Below the pieces are notes generated by a model. That model made no database searches. It worked only from the letters and a program-made list of their open reading frames with translations, and was not told where the DNA came from. Positions 10,540-17,594 of a stretch of 64,000 nucleotides of DNA are shown in pieces (the first letter of the stretch is position 1; each line of letters begins with the position of its first letter). A program made the position numbers and the translations under genes. Source of the stretch: Verrucomicrobiales bacterium (GTDB lineage Bacteria; Verrucomicrobiota; Verrucomicrobiia; Verrucomicrobiales; DEV007); NCBI GenBank assembly GCA_002698785.1, contig PAAG01000014.1, positions 1 to 64,000 of the forward strand. Direction: 5' to 3'.

Positions 10540-10788
10540 ATGTCTTTCGCCGCTTCCAGCGTTGTAACGCGTACCATTTTCATTTTGGAACTCTCTGAGA
10601 ATTCCCGACCATCGACCGACACTGGATGGTCACTTCAGCAGCGCTACGATGAAGCGCAACGCTCCAGAATACAAATGCCAACTCCGCGAAGACATATCCG
10701 AAAGCCGCAACCTTCAGACCGAATTATTGTTCCAATGCAGGCACCGGAAGACGCTCCGCCGAGCAACTACAAGGATTCAGGCAAATAA
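10540..10788 (+). CDS. Possible small protein, unknown
   Basis: An 82-codon frame from ATG 10540 to TAA 10788, in the gap between panB and rsmI. It is hydrophilic, basic and proline-rich toward its C-terminus (MPTPRRHIRKPQPS, then PMQAPEDAPPSNYKDSGK). Codon choice looks unforced and stop-free, and a good plus-strand terminator follows 43 nt later, which argues for a plus-strand transcript here. Against it, there is no convincing ribosome site and no recognised family. An extension upstream to a TTG at 10420 is also open. It could instead be part of a small RNA. Confidence 0.35.
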   Translation: MSFAASSVVTRTIFILELSENSRPSTDTGWSLQQRYDEAQRSRIQMPTPRRHIRKPQPSDRIIVPMQAPEDAPPSNYKDSGK

Positions 10789-10830
10789 ATGAATTTTGTC
10801 CGTTCAGGACATTGGTGAAGAGATGGATAT

Positions 10831-10863
10831 TGGGGCGGGGCCGAATGGCTCCGCCTCATTTTT
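10831..10863 (+). terminator. Intrinsic terminator reading on the plus strand
   Basis: TGGGGCGGGGCC (10831-10842) pairs with GGCTCCGCCTCA (10847-10858) over 12 positions with two G-U pairs and a GAAT loop. TTTTTG follows. On the reverse strand no T-run follows the stem, so it points away from rsmI, whose stop codon it overlaps. It implies a short plus-strand transcript from the panB-rsmI gap. Confidence 0.75.
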
Positions 10864-11581
10864 GTTCTTTCGAAGGACGGGCGGATTTCCTTCCTCTCCC
10901 TTGAATGATCAGGGTGATTTCTCCTTTTACCTGGCGATCCCCAAATTCCTCTAAAAGCTCCTGAGGAATTCCTCGATGAAAGGTTTCGAACTTTTTGGTC
11001 AATTCACGAGCAACGCAGACTTTCCGTTCAGGATCCAGCTCCTTGATGAGCCCCAGTGTCTTTACTATCCGGTGAGGGGACTCGAAAAATACGGAGGACT
11101 CTTTGCGAGAGAGCGCATCCTCGATTTCCCGCGTCTTCTTGCCGGACTTTACGGGTAGAAAGCCGCCGAAATAGAATGCATCGGTAGGGAGCCCGGACCC
11201 CGCCAGACCAGTAACTACGGCACATGGACCAGGAATCACTTCAATTCGAACACCTGCTTCCACCGAAGCATTCACGAGTCGGTAGCCTGGGTCAGAAATC
11301 GTAGGCATACCAGCGTCAGAGAGAAACACGACGGTCTCTCCAGATTGCGCCCGCTCGATGAGAGCTGAAGATCGGCGATCTTCGTTGTGATCATGGAGGG
11401 CGACCAATTCCTTATCTGCTATATCAAGATGCGAGAGCAATTTGCGTGAGTGGCGAGTGTCTTCGCATGCGATCACATCAGCTGCCTTAAGGCACTGAAC
11501 TGCTCGAAAGGTAATATCTCCCAGATTCCCGATTGGGGTGCCCACGAGCTGTATGCACCCTTCGTTTCGCGGAGTCGTCAC
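10856..11581 (-). CDS. rsmI: 16S rRNA 2'-O-ribose methyltransferase RsmI
   Basis: RsmI methylates the ribose of C1402 in 16S rRNA using SAM. The 241 residues show the tetrapyrrole-methylase fold motifs of the family: LVGTPIGNLGDIT at the N-terminus, ACEDTRHSRKLL, LVALHDHNE, FLSDAGMPTISDPGYRLV, VIPGPCAVVTGLAGSGLPTDAFYFGGFLP, FESPHRIV and VARELTKKFETFHRG. Length is slightly below the E. coli enzyme (286), with a short basic tail. It lies 39 nt downstream of lptE on the same strand and is probably the last gene of that unit. Confidence 0.96.
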   Translation of the reverse strand: MTTPRNEGCIQLVGTPIGNLGDITFRAVQCLKAADVIACEDTRHSRKLLSHLDIADKELVALHDHNEDRRSSALIERAQSGETVVFLSDAGMPTISDPGYRLVNASVEAGVRIEVIPGPCAVVTGLAGSGLPTDAFYFGGFLPVKSGKKTREIEDALSRKESSVFFESPHRIVKTLGLIKELDPERKVCVARELTKKFETFHRGIPQELLEEFGDRQVKGEITLIIQGRGRKSARPSKEQK

Positions 11582-11620
11582 GTGGCAGACGATGTTGTGA
11601 AATGAAGGCGGGCGATTTGA

Positions 11621-12223
11621 TTACCAGCCATTTGCCAATTGAGACACCAATTGATCAGCCATGTCTTCTGCCGCAACCGCCAGAGCACTGCGCTCACCAA
11701 CTTGATAGCTGGCATCCACGAACTGAATCGTTTCTCCAATGATTCGGCCCTGACGAGCCTCAATAACTTCGTCAGCGTCAGAAGAGCCGTATTTTCCTGT
11801 TCCGCGAGACTTGGGAACGGTATTCTCGATTCTTCGACCTGTGTTGGGGTCCTCGAGGTGGAAATCAATAAAAAGATACAATTTAAGCTCCTGAGACTGA
11901 AGGGTATCTGTGCGAACCGCGCGCAGTTGGCGCTTTCTCACTTCCCGAATTTCTCCGACCAAGACCGCATCGGCGTTCTTGCGAGTGGTCACTTTGTAGG
12001 TGCCATCTGCCTGCATTTCTTTGAGAACCGCATTCGTTACGAGACTAGAAAGGCGAGGCTCAAGAGTTTGATTCACAAACGGAGGCACGTGGATGTTGTT
12101 AATGCCCTCGTAAGAAGCAGGTTTTACATCTCCCAACTGATATCCGGCACATCCTGCAAGCGCGAGGAGAGAACCAAGCATGCAGATGCCATAGCGGGCC
12201 ATGGGGAAAACAAAGCGCATCAT
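11621..12223 (-). CDS. lptE: LPS-assembly lipoprotein LptE-like
   Basis: A 200-residue lipoprotein. A signal peptide ends in the lipobox LALAGC, with cysteine at about 25, so it should be anchored in the outer membrane. The mature sequence GYQLG...INNIHVPPFVNQTLEPRLSSLVTNAVLKEM and the strand pattern DAVLVGEIREV match the LptE/RlpB-type fold. LptE plugs the LptD barrel and helps insert LPS. A cognate lptD candidate is at 61101-63389. The start could be either of two adjacent ATGs, or the ATG at 12202, all before the signal helix. An intrinsic terminator separates it from the upstream BamD-like gene, so it has its own promoter or relies on read-through. Confidence 0.85.
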   Translation of the reverse strand: MMRFVFPMARYGICMLGSLLALAGCAGYQLGDVKPASYEGINNIHVPPFVNQTLEPRLSSLVTNAVLKEMQADGTYKVTTRKNADAVLVGEIREVRKRQLRAVRTDTLQSQELKLYLFIDFHLEDPNTGRRIENTVPKSRGTGKYGSSDADEVIEARQGRIIGETIQFVDASYQVGERSALAVAAEDMADQLVSQLANGW

Positions 12224-12311
12224 TCCAAGGTGTGGGGCATGGCAAATTGCGTCTCAATACCTAAACGTCAGCAACCTGCAGAGCCACGTCTCGAACCGTA
12301 TGCCTGAATAG

Positions 12312-12343
12312 CAAAAACACAAGCGAGAAGACAGCTCAGCTTG
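12312..12343 (-). terminator. Terminator after the BamD-like gene
   Basis: On the reverse strand CAAGC-T-GAG (12343-12335) pairs with CTCGCTTG (12327-12320), one bulged base, loop of seven, followed by TGTTTTTGC. It sits 11 nt past the stop of the TPR gene. The plus-strand side also has TTGTTTTC, so weak bidirectional use is possible. Confidence 0.6.
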
Positions 12344-12353
12344 TTTTCCCGCC

Positions 12354-13433
12354 TTACGATTCTTCAGCGGCAGGAAGGGGGACCACATCGTCCCCAGACG
12401 TCCTCATTTCTACCTTGTCTTTCTTCAGCGGATTGGGACCAAACAATCCAGCCCGGCTTTCCACCGATTCGCTGGCAGAATCGAGTGCGTTCAAGCGCTC
12501 CTGGGCCTTGGAAGCCCACGGAGTGTTGGGATTTTTCACGACCTCACGATAGTAAAGGCGTGCCGACACTGGCTTACCGCTTTTCTCGTAAAACATGCCA
12601 GTGTCATACATTTTCTTCATCGAACGCTCCTCAATATCATCGAGGTTACTCTTAATCTCCATGGCACGCTCATCTTCTGGGTTTTGACTCACGAAATCCA
12701 ATCCAGCTTCCACCTGAGCGCGGTCCTGATTCGGGCTGTTCGAATTTTCTGCTTTTACTCCTCGTAGCTTGAAAATCTCGTATTGAGCTTCTGTTGCAAA
12801 TTTCGTCCCTACGTAGGTGTCTACAACCGTCTGGAATGAAGAAATCGCTTTGTCCTGTTCGCCTTGCTCAGTGTGCACGTAGCCGATGTTCAGAAGCGAC
12901 CGTGGCGCAAATTCCGTATGCGGAGCGGATTCGCTGATCGATGTGAACATTTCGATCAACTTGGACGGCTGGATAGCCGCACCGATTCCAAACAATCCCT
13001 TGCGATCCGAATTCCGAAGCTTGTCTGCGATACTGAACTGACGCTGCAAAACTTCGCTAAACCCGGGGTAATTCGGGTAATTGGAAATCAGCTCTTCGTA
13101 TTCCTCAAACGCTTTACGGCCTTCGCCCTCAGCTTCAAGCATCCGCCCGTAGCCGAATTTTGCTTCTGCAGCAGCAGTGGTCCGCGGATAGGAACGGGCA
13201 ACAGACTTGTAGGTATCGCGAGCCTGGCGTCGTTTTCCAGCTGATTCGTAATTCTTCGCTTTCTGCAGCAGAGCGTCCGCAGAGCTTTCCTGGTTTGTGA
13301 GCTGCTCAGCATTCAACACACGTTTTTCTTCGCCGCGGTTCAAGACCTTGTCGAAAATTGAAGCGTGGAGGGTTGGAGCCAAGCCGGCTCCAACGAGGAA
13401 AGATCCTATCAGGAGTGGGCAAATTCGTGTCAT
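12354..13433 (-). CDS. BamD-like exported TPR protein
   Basis: A 359-residue protein with a signal peptide (LLIGSFLVGAGLAPTLHA) but no lipobox cysteine. After a short linker come TPR units of the BamD/YbgF type: ALLQKAKNYESAGKRRQARDTYKSVARSYPRTTAAAEAKFGYGRMLEAEGEGRKAFEEYEELI is split over two repeats near residues 55-118, with more repeats around 180-215 and 270-315. Proteins like this act in outer-membrane barrel assembly or as Tol-Pal-associated periplasmic scaffolds. Lack of the lipid anchor distinguishes it from classical BamD, so the assembly role is inference. The C-terminus is low complexity. It has its own terminator and faces the accessory island on its 5' side. Confidence 0.75.
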   Translation of the reverse strand: MTRICPLLIGSFLVGAGLAPTLHASIFDKVLNRGEEKRVLNAEQLTNQESSADALLQKAKNYESAGKRRQARDTYKSVARSYPRTTAAAEAKFGYGRMLEAEGEGRKAFEEYEELISNYPNYPGFSEVLQRQFSIADKLRNSDRKGLFGIGAAIQPSKLIEMFTSISESAPHTEFAPRSLLNIGYVHTEQGEQDKAISSFQTVVDTYVGTKFATEAQYEIFKLRGVKAENSNSPNQDRAQVEAGLDFVSQNPEDERAMEIKSNLDDIEERSMKKMYDTGMFYEKSGKPVSARLYYREVVKNPNTPWASKAQERLNALDSASESVESRAGLFGPNPLKKDKVEMRTSGDDVVPLPAAEES

Positions 13434-13952
13434 CGTAAAAAGTGGGGTTTTGCTTGGTTGGGAGGATTCAACGTATTCATGTGCAGCCAGCGTTCAAATC
13501 CGAATTCCCGGTGAGAATATTCTGACCGGGATTTTGTTAAGTTTTTGAAATGAAAAAAATGGAGGTGGGTAAAATGTTGGAGTTCCTAAACTGCCGGGAT
13601 TTCCAAAGATTCCATGTGGAACGTTTCAAGGTGCGAAACACTGGCTGGTAGAATCAGATGAGATCCTGAATGCTGGAGAAAACTCTGTGATCTCCAACTG
13701 TTGTAAATAACCAACAACGTCTGCGCACCAGAGATTCTTAGACCGAGCTTTCAGGAATAATGGCTCAAAATCTGTGCAGCTCATAAACCCAGGCCCAAAT
13801 CCCTTGGCACACCGGGCCCTATGCATAACTTCCAACAATATATTCGGTTGGTATGGAAATTATCAATTCCTCCTAAGGGAATATTCGCAGGGGAGAGAAC
13901 CCGCACTGCAATGGGCCATAATTAAAAATCCCGAATTTCTTATAAGATCGCA
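13434..13952. other. Intergenic start of the accessory island
   Basis: About 520 bp, AT-rich near 13820-13950. It contains repeat copy A and, on the reverse strand from about 13838 to 13626, an open stretch of about 70 codons. The predicted peptide (PLFLKARSKNLW, ADVVGYLQQLEI) looks like a gene remnant, not a working gene. No promoter or RNA gene is recognised. Confidence 0.5.
13825..13899. repeat. Island direct repeat, copy A
   Basis: Begins ATAACTTCCAACAATATATT and ends TTCGCAGGGGAGAGAA. By eye it is about 80 percent identical to copy B over about 75 bp, in the same orientation. It lies 53 nt past the stop of the 13953 gene. CCAAC and GTTGG within it form an inverted pair, and outer arms GGCCCTATGC (13816-13825) and GCAATGGGCC nearly pair. 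Confidence 0.8.
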
Positions 13953-14438
13953 TTAATCGTCCTCAACATAAATTATTGAGCCGAGGTCATCATCACTCGA
14001 CCAAGTATCCGGAATCCACTCGGTCGGATTACGCATGCATTCTACAAAGCCGTCATAATCCTCTCGCTCAACAACCATCACCTCGAAGACATCTTCGATC
14101 CAATCCCTGCAATACGTATCATCATGAAAGAAGCCCGCCGGGTATCCATGAATTGCTTCCTGTTCTACGGTATTATCAGAAGGAATCCCAATGAGATCTA
14201 AAGCAATATCGAGCAACGACTCGTTTCCGAGGGTGTGTCTGTCCAGCTCAACGCCAGCATCAGAAAACCGGCGAAATTCTAAACGTGATGTTCGAGCCAG
14301 CCTGAGCAAGTACTTCACCAGATCGAATAGACCACGTGCAGGATCCTCGCGTGCCAAGCTTCCCATCCAAGAAGGGTCTTTAGGATGTGGAATGTTTTTT
14401 CCATTAAACAAATTGCTGTGATGAAGCCTAAGCGTCAA
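13953..14438 (-). CDS. Unknown acidic protein (island cargo)
   Basis: Up to 161 codons. The frame opens with TTG at 14438 (a TTG at about 14411 or an ATG at WMGSLARE are alternatives), with no good ribosome site. Visible features are a helical part (FDLVKYLLRLARTSRLEF, about 38-55) and a very acidic C-terminal half (EDVFEVMVVEREDYDGFVE, then SSDDDLGSIIYVEDD). It has no signal peptide or membrane segment. Small acidic cytoplasmic proteins of this type are common as immunity proteins or cassette cargo, but no family is recognised and no toxin lies beside it. Repeat copy A follows its 3' end. Confidence 0.6.
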   Translation of the reverse strand: MTLRLHHSNLFNGKNIPHPKDPSWMGSLAREDPARGLFDLVKYLLRLARTSRLEFRRFSDAGVELDRHTLGNESLLDIALDLIGIPSDNTVEQEAIHGYPAGFFHDDTYCRDWIEDVFEVMVVEREDYDGFVECMRNPTEWIPDTWSSDDDLGSIIYVEDD

Positions 14439-14507
14439 AAAGAAGCGGAATCCTCAAGCCATCTTTAGAAAGTTACCCCAATGGACACTGTCGCGATATC
14501 ATTCTAT

Positions 14508-15005
14508 TCAGAGTTCCAAATCATCAAATGACTTTTTGAGCTTTGCCTGCCGCTGCGCCTCAAGCTTCTGCTCTTCCAAACTCTTCTTCGCTCTCTCCTC
14601 AACCTGATTACGAGCATATTCAAAGACATCTTCTCTGCCGCTAGAATAACTCTCGTTTGCGCTTATTATTGCTTCCTTCGCGGAATCGAAAACCCTCTTG
14701 ATGTCCTCTTGATTCACCGTAACAAGCAAGTCGGAACCTCTAAAATCGACCACATCCAGTTCATAGCCAAAAGAATCATGAAATAATGCCCTCCATACAG
14801 GGTCAGTTACGCTGTTAAGTTTAAAACGATACTCTACCGTTTTATCCTCTCTCTCTGAATATCCATCCTTCGCAGTGATGACAATTGGCGGTCGTTGCAT
14901 AACTGCATTGGACCGCCTCATGTTGGAAAGGGAATAAATTACTCCGTCATCTATCGTCAGTTGGATATACGGTTCGTCTTTTAAAAGGGTTTCGAGAGCA
15001 GTCAT
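14508..15005 (-). CDS. Unknown protein with C-terminal coiled coil (island cargo)
   Basis: A 165-residue protein from ATG 15005. The N-terminal two thirds look like a compact alpha/beta domain (PYIQLTIDDGVIYSLSNM, PPIVITAKDGYSE, GYELDVVDFRGSDLLVTVN). The last 50 residues are a charged helix or coiled coil (RNQVEERAKKSLEEQKLEA, RQAKLKKSFDDLEL). There is no signal peptide. No family is recognised. It lies between an attC-like site (5' side) and the 13953 gene (70 bp on the 3' side), all on one strand. Confidence 0.65.
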   Translation of the reverse strand: MTALETLLKDEPYIQLTIDDGVIYSLSNMRRSNAVMQRPPIVITAKDGYSEREDKTVEYRFKLNSVTDPVWRALFHDSFGYELDVVDFRGSDLLVTVNQEDIKRVFDSAKEAIISANESYSSGREDVFEYARNQVEERAKKSLEEQKLEAQRQAKLKKSFDDLEL

Positions 15006-15078
15006 TGAGTTGGAACGAATTGAGAAACTTTAGTTTTCAGAACACAGATACCTCGAATACCTGACCGAAGCAATCTCC

Positions 15079-15195
15079 AGCCAACGGTTAAAGTGGGCCA
15101 GTCACTACGTAACGTCGACTCTGATTTTATTGTTTGATACTTTCCGCTTCTGACTCGAGCGCGACAGCAGGTTGGCCCACGCCGCCTTGTTGGGT
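15079..15195. repeat. attC-like integron recombination site
   Basis: The plus strand reads AGCCAAC, 7 nt, GTGGGCCA, about 72 nt, TGGCCCAC, 8 nt, GTTGGGT. The 8-bp inner arms are perfect complements, the outer 7-mers differ at one position, and the spacers between them do not pair. This is the R''-L''-L'-R' plan of attC sites, with GTTGGGT fitting GTTRRRY; the reverse strand gives ACCCAAC, fitting RYYYAAC. The 117-bp size is in the attC range. No integrase gene is present in the window. Confidence 0.6.
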
Positions 15196-15219
15196 ACGTC
15201 TTGTTCTGCCGTTTTGGTT

Positions 15220-15468
15220 TTATTGATCGCTGTCCCAAGCTGGAATCCGAATACAATTATTTTCTAGTCCGGATATCTTCTTTAGAATTTCTGGAGGATT
15301 GCCATTTGAGAACCGAATGACAAGATTGTAAACCAGTCCATCACTACTTTCATTGGTGTCGACATCGTAGGAGAGTTCACAAATTTCATCGTAGGTAATC
15401 CCTAGTTCCTCAGCGAGTCTTCTATCCCAATCTTCCTGCTGATTTTCTTCGAGTTGTCTATTGCTCAT
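15220..15468 (-). CDS. Small unknown acidic protein (island cargo)
   Basis: An 82-residue protein from ATG 15468 to TAA 15220. It has a helical acidic N-terminus (EENQQEDWDRRLAEELGI), then TYDEICELSYDVDTNESSDGLVYNLVIRF, a strand pair typical of small two-layer alpha/beta proteins, and a short tail. No signal or membrane segment is present. Its look (short, acidic, solitary, ending just 25 bp before an attC-like site) is typical of integron cassette genes, whose functions are mostly unknown. No named family is claimed. Confidence 0.65.
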   Translation of the reverse strand: MSNRQLEENQQEDWDRRLAEELGITYDEICELSYDVDTNESSDGLVYNLVIRFSNGNPPEILKKISGLENNCIRIPAWDSDQ

Positions 15469-15886
15469 AATCTGTTTCTAGTATCCTGATAAGGCCCCAT
15501 TTTGCATCGGAGCCACCTGCAACGGGGTCACTCCCAGATTCACTTTCTCAGACGACGTACGAACTGGGCTACCAACGTAGCCGTGGAAGGCACACAGGAA
15601 ACAAGAAATATCGAAACTAGCGATTAGACGGCGAATTATCTCATTTTTTCAGAACAGTATTGATCAGCGATTTTCGAAGCAAGTTCGCTGCATCACCTTG
15701 CTTTCCAGAATCGAGTTTACCGACCAGGGGAGTTCAGCGTCAGGCCGATTGCACTGAAACTGTCGGTCCCAACCCGCGTTATTTAAGACATCTTAATAAC
15801 TTCACACAATATATGTGGCTGGTATGAAAATTATCACTCCCTCCTAGAGGATTATCCGCAGGGGAGAGAATCGAAATTGAGCTGGC
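15469..15886. other. Intergenic interval with repeat copy B and hairpins
   Basis: About 420 bp without a supported gene. It holds a perfect 6-bp hairpin GGCTAC-CAAC-GTAGCC (15567-15582), a near-perfect hairpin GTTATTTAAGA-CA-TCTTAATAAC (15778-15800, one bulge) that runs into repeat copy B, and an inverted pair ACCGAC/GTCGGT. No RNA family or promoter is recognised. Confidence 0.55.
15796..15870. repeat. Island direct repeat, copy B
   Basis: Begins ATAACTTCACACAATATATG and ends ATCCGCAGGGGAGAGAA. Same orientation as copy A and the clearest full copy. It lies 16 nt past the stop of the downstream SEFIR-type gene. On the reverse strand it carries CTAGGAGG, a perfect Shine-Dalgarno-like core. 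Confidence 0.8.
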
Positions 15887-16648
15887 CTAAAGTGATATAA
15901 TACCACGATCATATAAATATTGTTCTCCGGAATCCGTAACCGAAACAGTCCTAATTTGACCAGCGCCGTTGTAATTCGGAAAAAGGAGCCCCTCGTCAAA
16001 TGCTACTCTCAAATATCTCTCAAACGTAAATTTGTGGAACTTAGTAACGGTTAAAAGGTCAATATAACTGACGTATTCATTAGCTGATTTTTCCAGCATT
16101 TTAGCGACCGCGACCATAATTGAATGCACACCGTCTGCAGCTCTATCAGGCCGGGAATGCTGGAGGGGACGAAATGGATCCTTACCAATTTCTGGTTTTT
16201 CATAGAGCGGTGCATCAAGAAGCGTCCGAAGCAGTTCATCGAGAGCGAATTCCATTTCAGAGTCTTCCGAAAAATCAACGTAGAGCTTAGATTTCAAAAA
16301 GGTAGGCGTCGCTGGTTCTCCCTTTTCCCGAATAATTGGAATCACTCTATTGTCCGAAATCGACGTCAAAGATGCCGCACTCATAATCATCTTCTCGTAG
16401 CCGACACCTCCAGTCCCTGCGTTTGCTTTCTGCACATAGTTTCTGGTGCAAACCATGACCGCAAAATCACAGCTGGCGAGATTCGTCTCCATGAAGTGCC
16501 CCAAGTCGTCACCTGGTCTCAAGTCCCATTGGTCAAGAATTGCATCTACACCGCGATTTCGAAGCGTGGTCGCAAAGTCCAGCACCCAACATTTATGTTC
16601 CGCTGAGTCATGGGAATAGGAAACAAATACACGAGGCGGTTCAATCAT
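15887..16648 (-). CDS. SEFIR/TIR-type domain protein, copy 2
   Basis: About 253 residues from ATG 16648. The N-terminal domain (about 5-150) is a SEFIR/TIR-type fold: RVFVSYSHDSAEHK, RGVDAILDQWDLRPGDDL, CDFAVMVCTRNYVQKAN, GGVGYEKMIMSAAS with glutamate at 85, and LYVDFS. The remainder (about 165-253) looks like a small helical domain. SEFIR/TIR domains in bacteria are often NAD-cleaving effectors of antiphage systems or mediate assembly. Activity here is inference. It is a tandem duplicate of the gene at 16738. The first 160 residues are nearly collinear, while the C-terminal 80 residues diverge strongly. Similar leader sequence before both starts shows that the duplication included the 5' region. 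Repeat copy B follows its 3' end. Confidence 0.8.
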   Translation of the reverse strand: MIEPPRVFVSYSHDSAEHKCWVLDFATTLRNRGVDAILDQWDLRPGDDLGHFMETNLASCDFAVMVCTRNYVQKANAGTGGVGYEKMIMSAASLTSISDNRVIPIIREKGEPATPTFLKSKLYVDFSEDSEMEFALDELLRTLLDAPLYEKPEIGKDPFRPLQHSRPDRAADGVHSIMVAVAKMLEKSANEYVSYIDLLTVTKFHKFTFERYLRVAFDEGLLFPNYNGAGQIRTVSVTDSGEQYLYDRGIISL

Positions 16649-16701
16649 CTGGATCGAACATATTAGAGCAAAAATAAAAAGCCAACCTCGATACAATTTT
16701 T

Positions 16702-16728
16702 AAAGGAACATCCGCAGGGGCGAGAATC
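16702..16728. repeat. Island direct repeat, partial copy D
   Basis: AAAGGAACATCCGCAGGGG followed by CGAGAATC matches the right-hand part of copies A and B. It lies 9 nt past the stop of SEFIR-type copy 1. The left-hand part is missing or too diverged to see. Confidence 0.65.
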
Positions 16729-16737
16729 TTTCATGCG

Positions 16738-17505
16738 TCAAAGGGGGGGGATGCGCCCAATAATTTCATCATTCAAAAGATAGTCCCTCCCCGCCAATGT
16801 TAATCTAATTTCACCGTTATTGTGTACTAAAAGGCCTTTCTCCAAAGCCGCGAGGAAAAACGTCTCCGTCGTGATGGGATGGGCAGTCGACGCGCCAATC
16901 AAACCTTCTCGATCAATATAATCGACATTCTGCAACCGAAGGGCGTTCTCATAAGCGACGGAGAAAGCCCTCATTATTAACCGAATTCCATCTGACGCCC
17001 TGTCAGGATGAGCCTCACCGAGCGCACGAAACGGATTTGAACCAATCTTTGGCTTCTCATATAGAGGTGCATTGAGAAGAGTTCGTATCAGTTCGTCTAA
17101 AGCATACTCTTCGTTGATCTCTGGCGAAAAATCGATGTAGAGCCTCGTTCCCAGAAATGTTGGTGTCAATGGCTCACCTTTCTGTCGAATAATCGGAATC
17201 ACCTTACTATCGGATATCGATTCCAAAGACGCTGCACTCATGATCATCTTTTCATATCCAACGCCGCCAGTTCCAGCATTTGCTTTCTGAACGTAGTTTG
17301 GAGTGCAAACCATAATCGCAAAATCGCAGCCCACGAGATTTGTCTCCATGAAGTGACCCAAATCTTTGCCAGGTTTCAAATCCCACTGGTCAAGAACAGC
17401 GTCGACTCCACGATGCCGAAGCGTGGTCGCCAAGTTGAGCACCCAACCTTTATGCTCTGCAGAGTCGTGAGAATAAGAGACAAATACGCGAGGTGGAACA
17501 GCCAT
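16738..17505 (-). CDS. SEFIR/TIR-type domain protein, copy 1
   Basis: About 255 residues from ATG 17505 (MAVPPRVFVSYSHDS). The SEFIR/TIR-type domain spans about 5-150 with RGVDAVLDQWDLKPGKDL, CDFAIMVCTPNYVQKAN, GVGYEKMIM (glutamate 85) and LYIDFSPE. A conserved hinge follows (YEKPKIGSNPFRALGEAHPDRASDG), then a C-terminal domain of about 80 residues unlike that of copy 2 except for the pattern of a GLL turn and a terminal G-YLL stretch. A longer frame to 17565 exists, but homology with copy 2 and the ATG position favour the shorter form. There is no signal or membrane segment, so the protein is cytoplasmic. It is probably a defence or signalling effector by family, unproven. No Thoeris- or CBASS-type partner gene is adjacent. 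Confidence 0.8.
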   Translation of the reverse strand: MAVPPRVFVSYSHDSAEHKGWVLNLATTLRHRGVDAVLDQWDLKPGKDLGHFMETNLVGCDFAIMVCTPNYVQKANAGTGGVGYEKMIMSAASLESISDSKVIPIIRQKGEPLTPTFLGTRLYIDFSPEINEEYALDELIRTLLNAPLYEKPKIGSNPFRALGEAHPDRASDGIRLIMRAFSVAYENALRLQNVDYIDREGLIGASTAHPITTETFFLAALEKGLLVHNNGEIRLTLAGRDYLLNDEIIGRIPPL

Positions 17506-17563
17506 CTTGAGCCAACATATTGGAGTCTCAACAAAAAGCCAATCTTCACATGCTTCACAGAAC

Positions 17564-17594
17564 AACCCTTACATATTTGTTAAATATCAGGGTT
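17564..17594. repeat. Long inverted repeat upstream of SEFIR-type copy 1
   Basis: AACCCT-TAC-ATATTT-GTT-AAATAT-C-AGGGTT: outer arms AACCCT/AGGGTT and inner arms ATATTT/AAATAT are perfect. It lies about 60 nt before the SEFIR copy 1 start and 5 nt from repeat copy C. It could be an operator, a leader hairpin or part of the repeat unit. Confidence 0.6.

Noticed and set aside
13576-13696. GTTGGAG and CTCCAAC pair as an attC site
   Set aside because: The order of the two boxes is reversed relative to attC and no inner arms are present.
15002-15256. 84-codon reverse-strand frame between two island genes
   Set aside because: It spans the attC-like site and overlaps both neighbouring genes; the peptide has no protein-like pattern.
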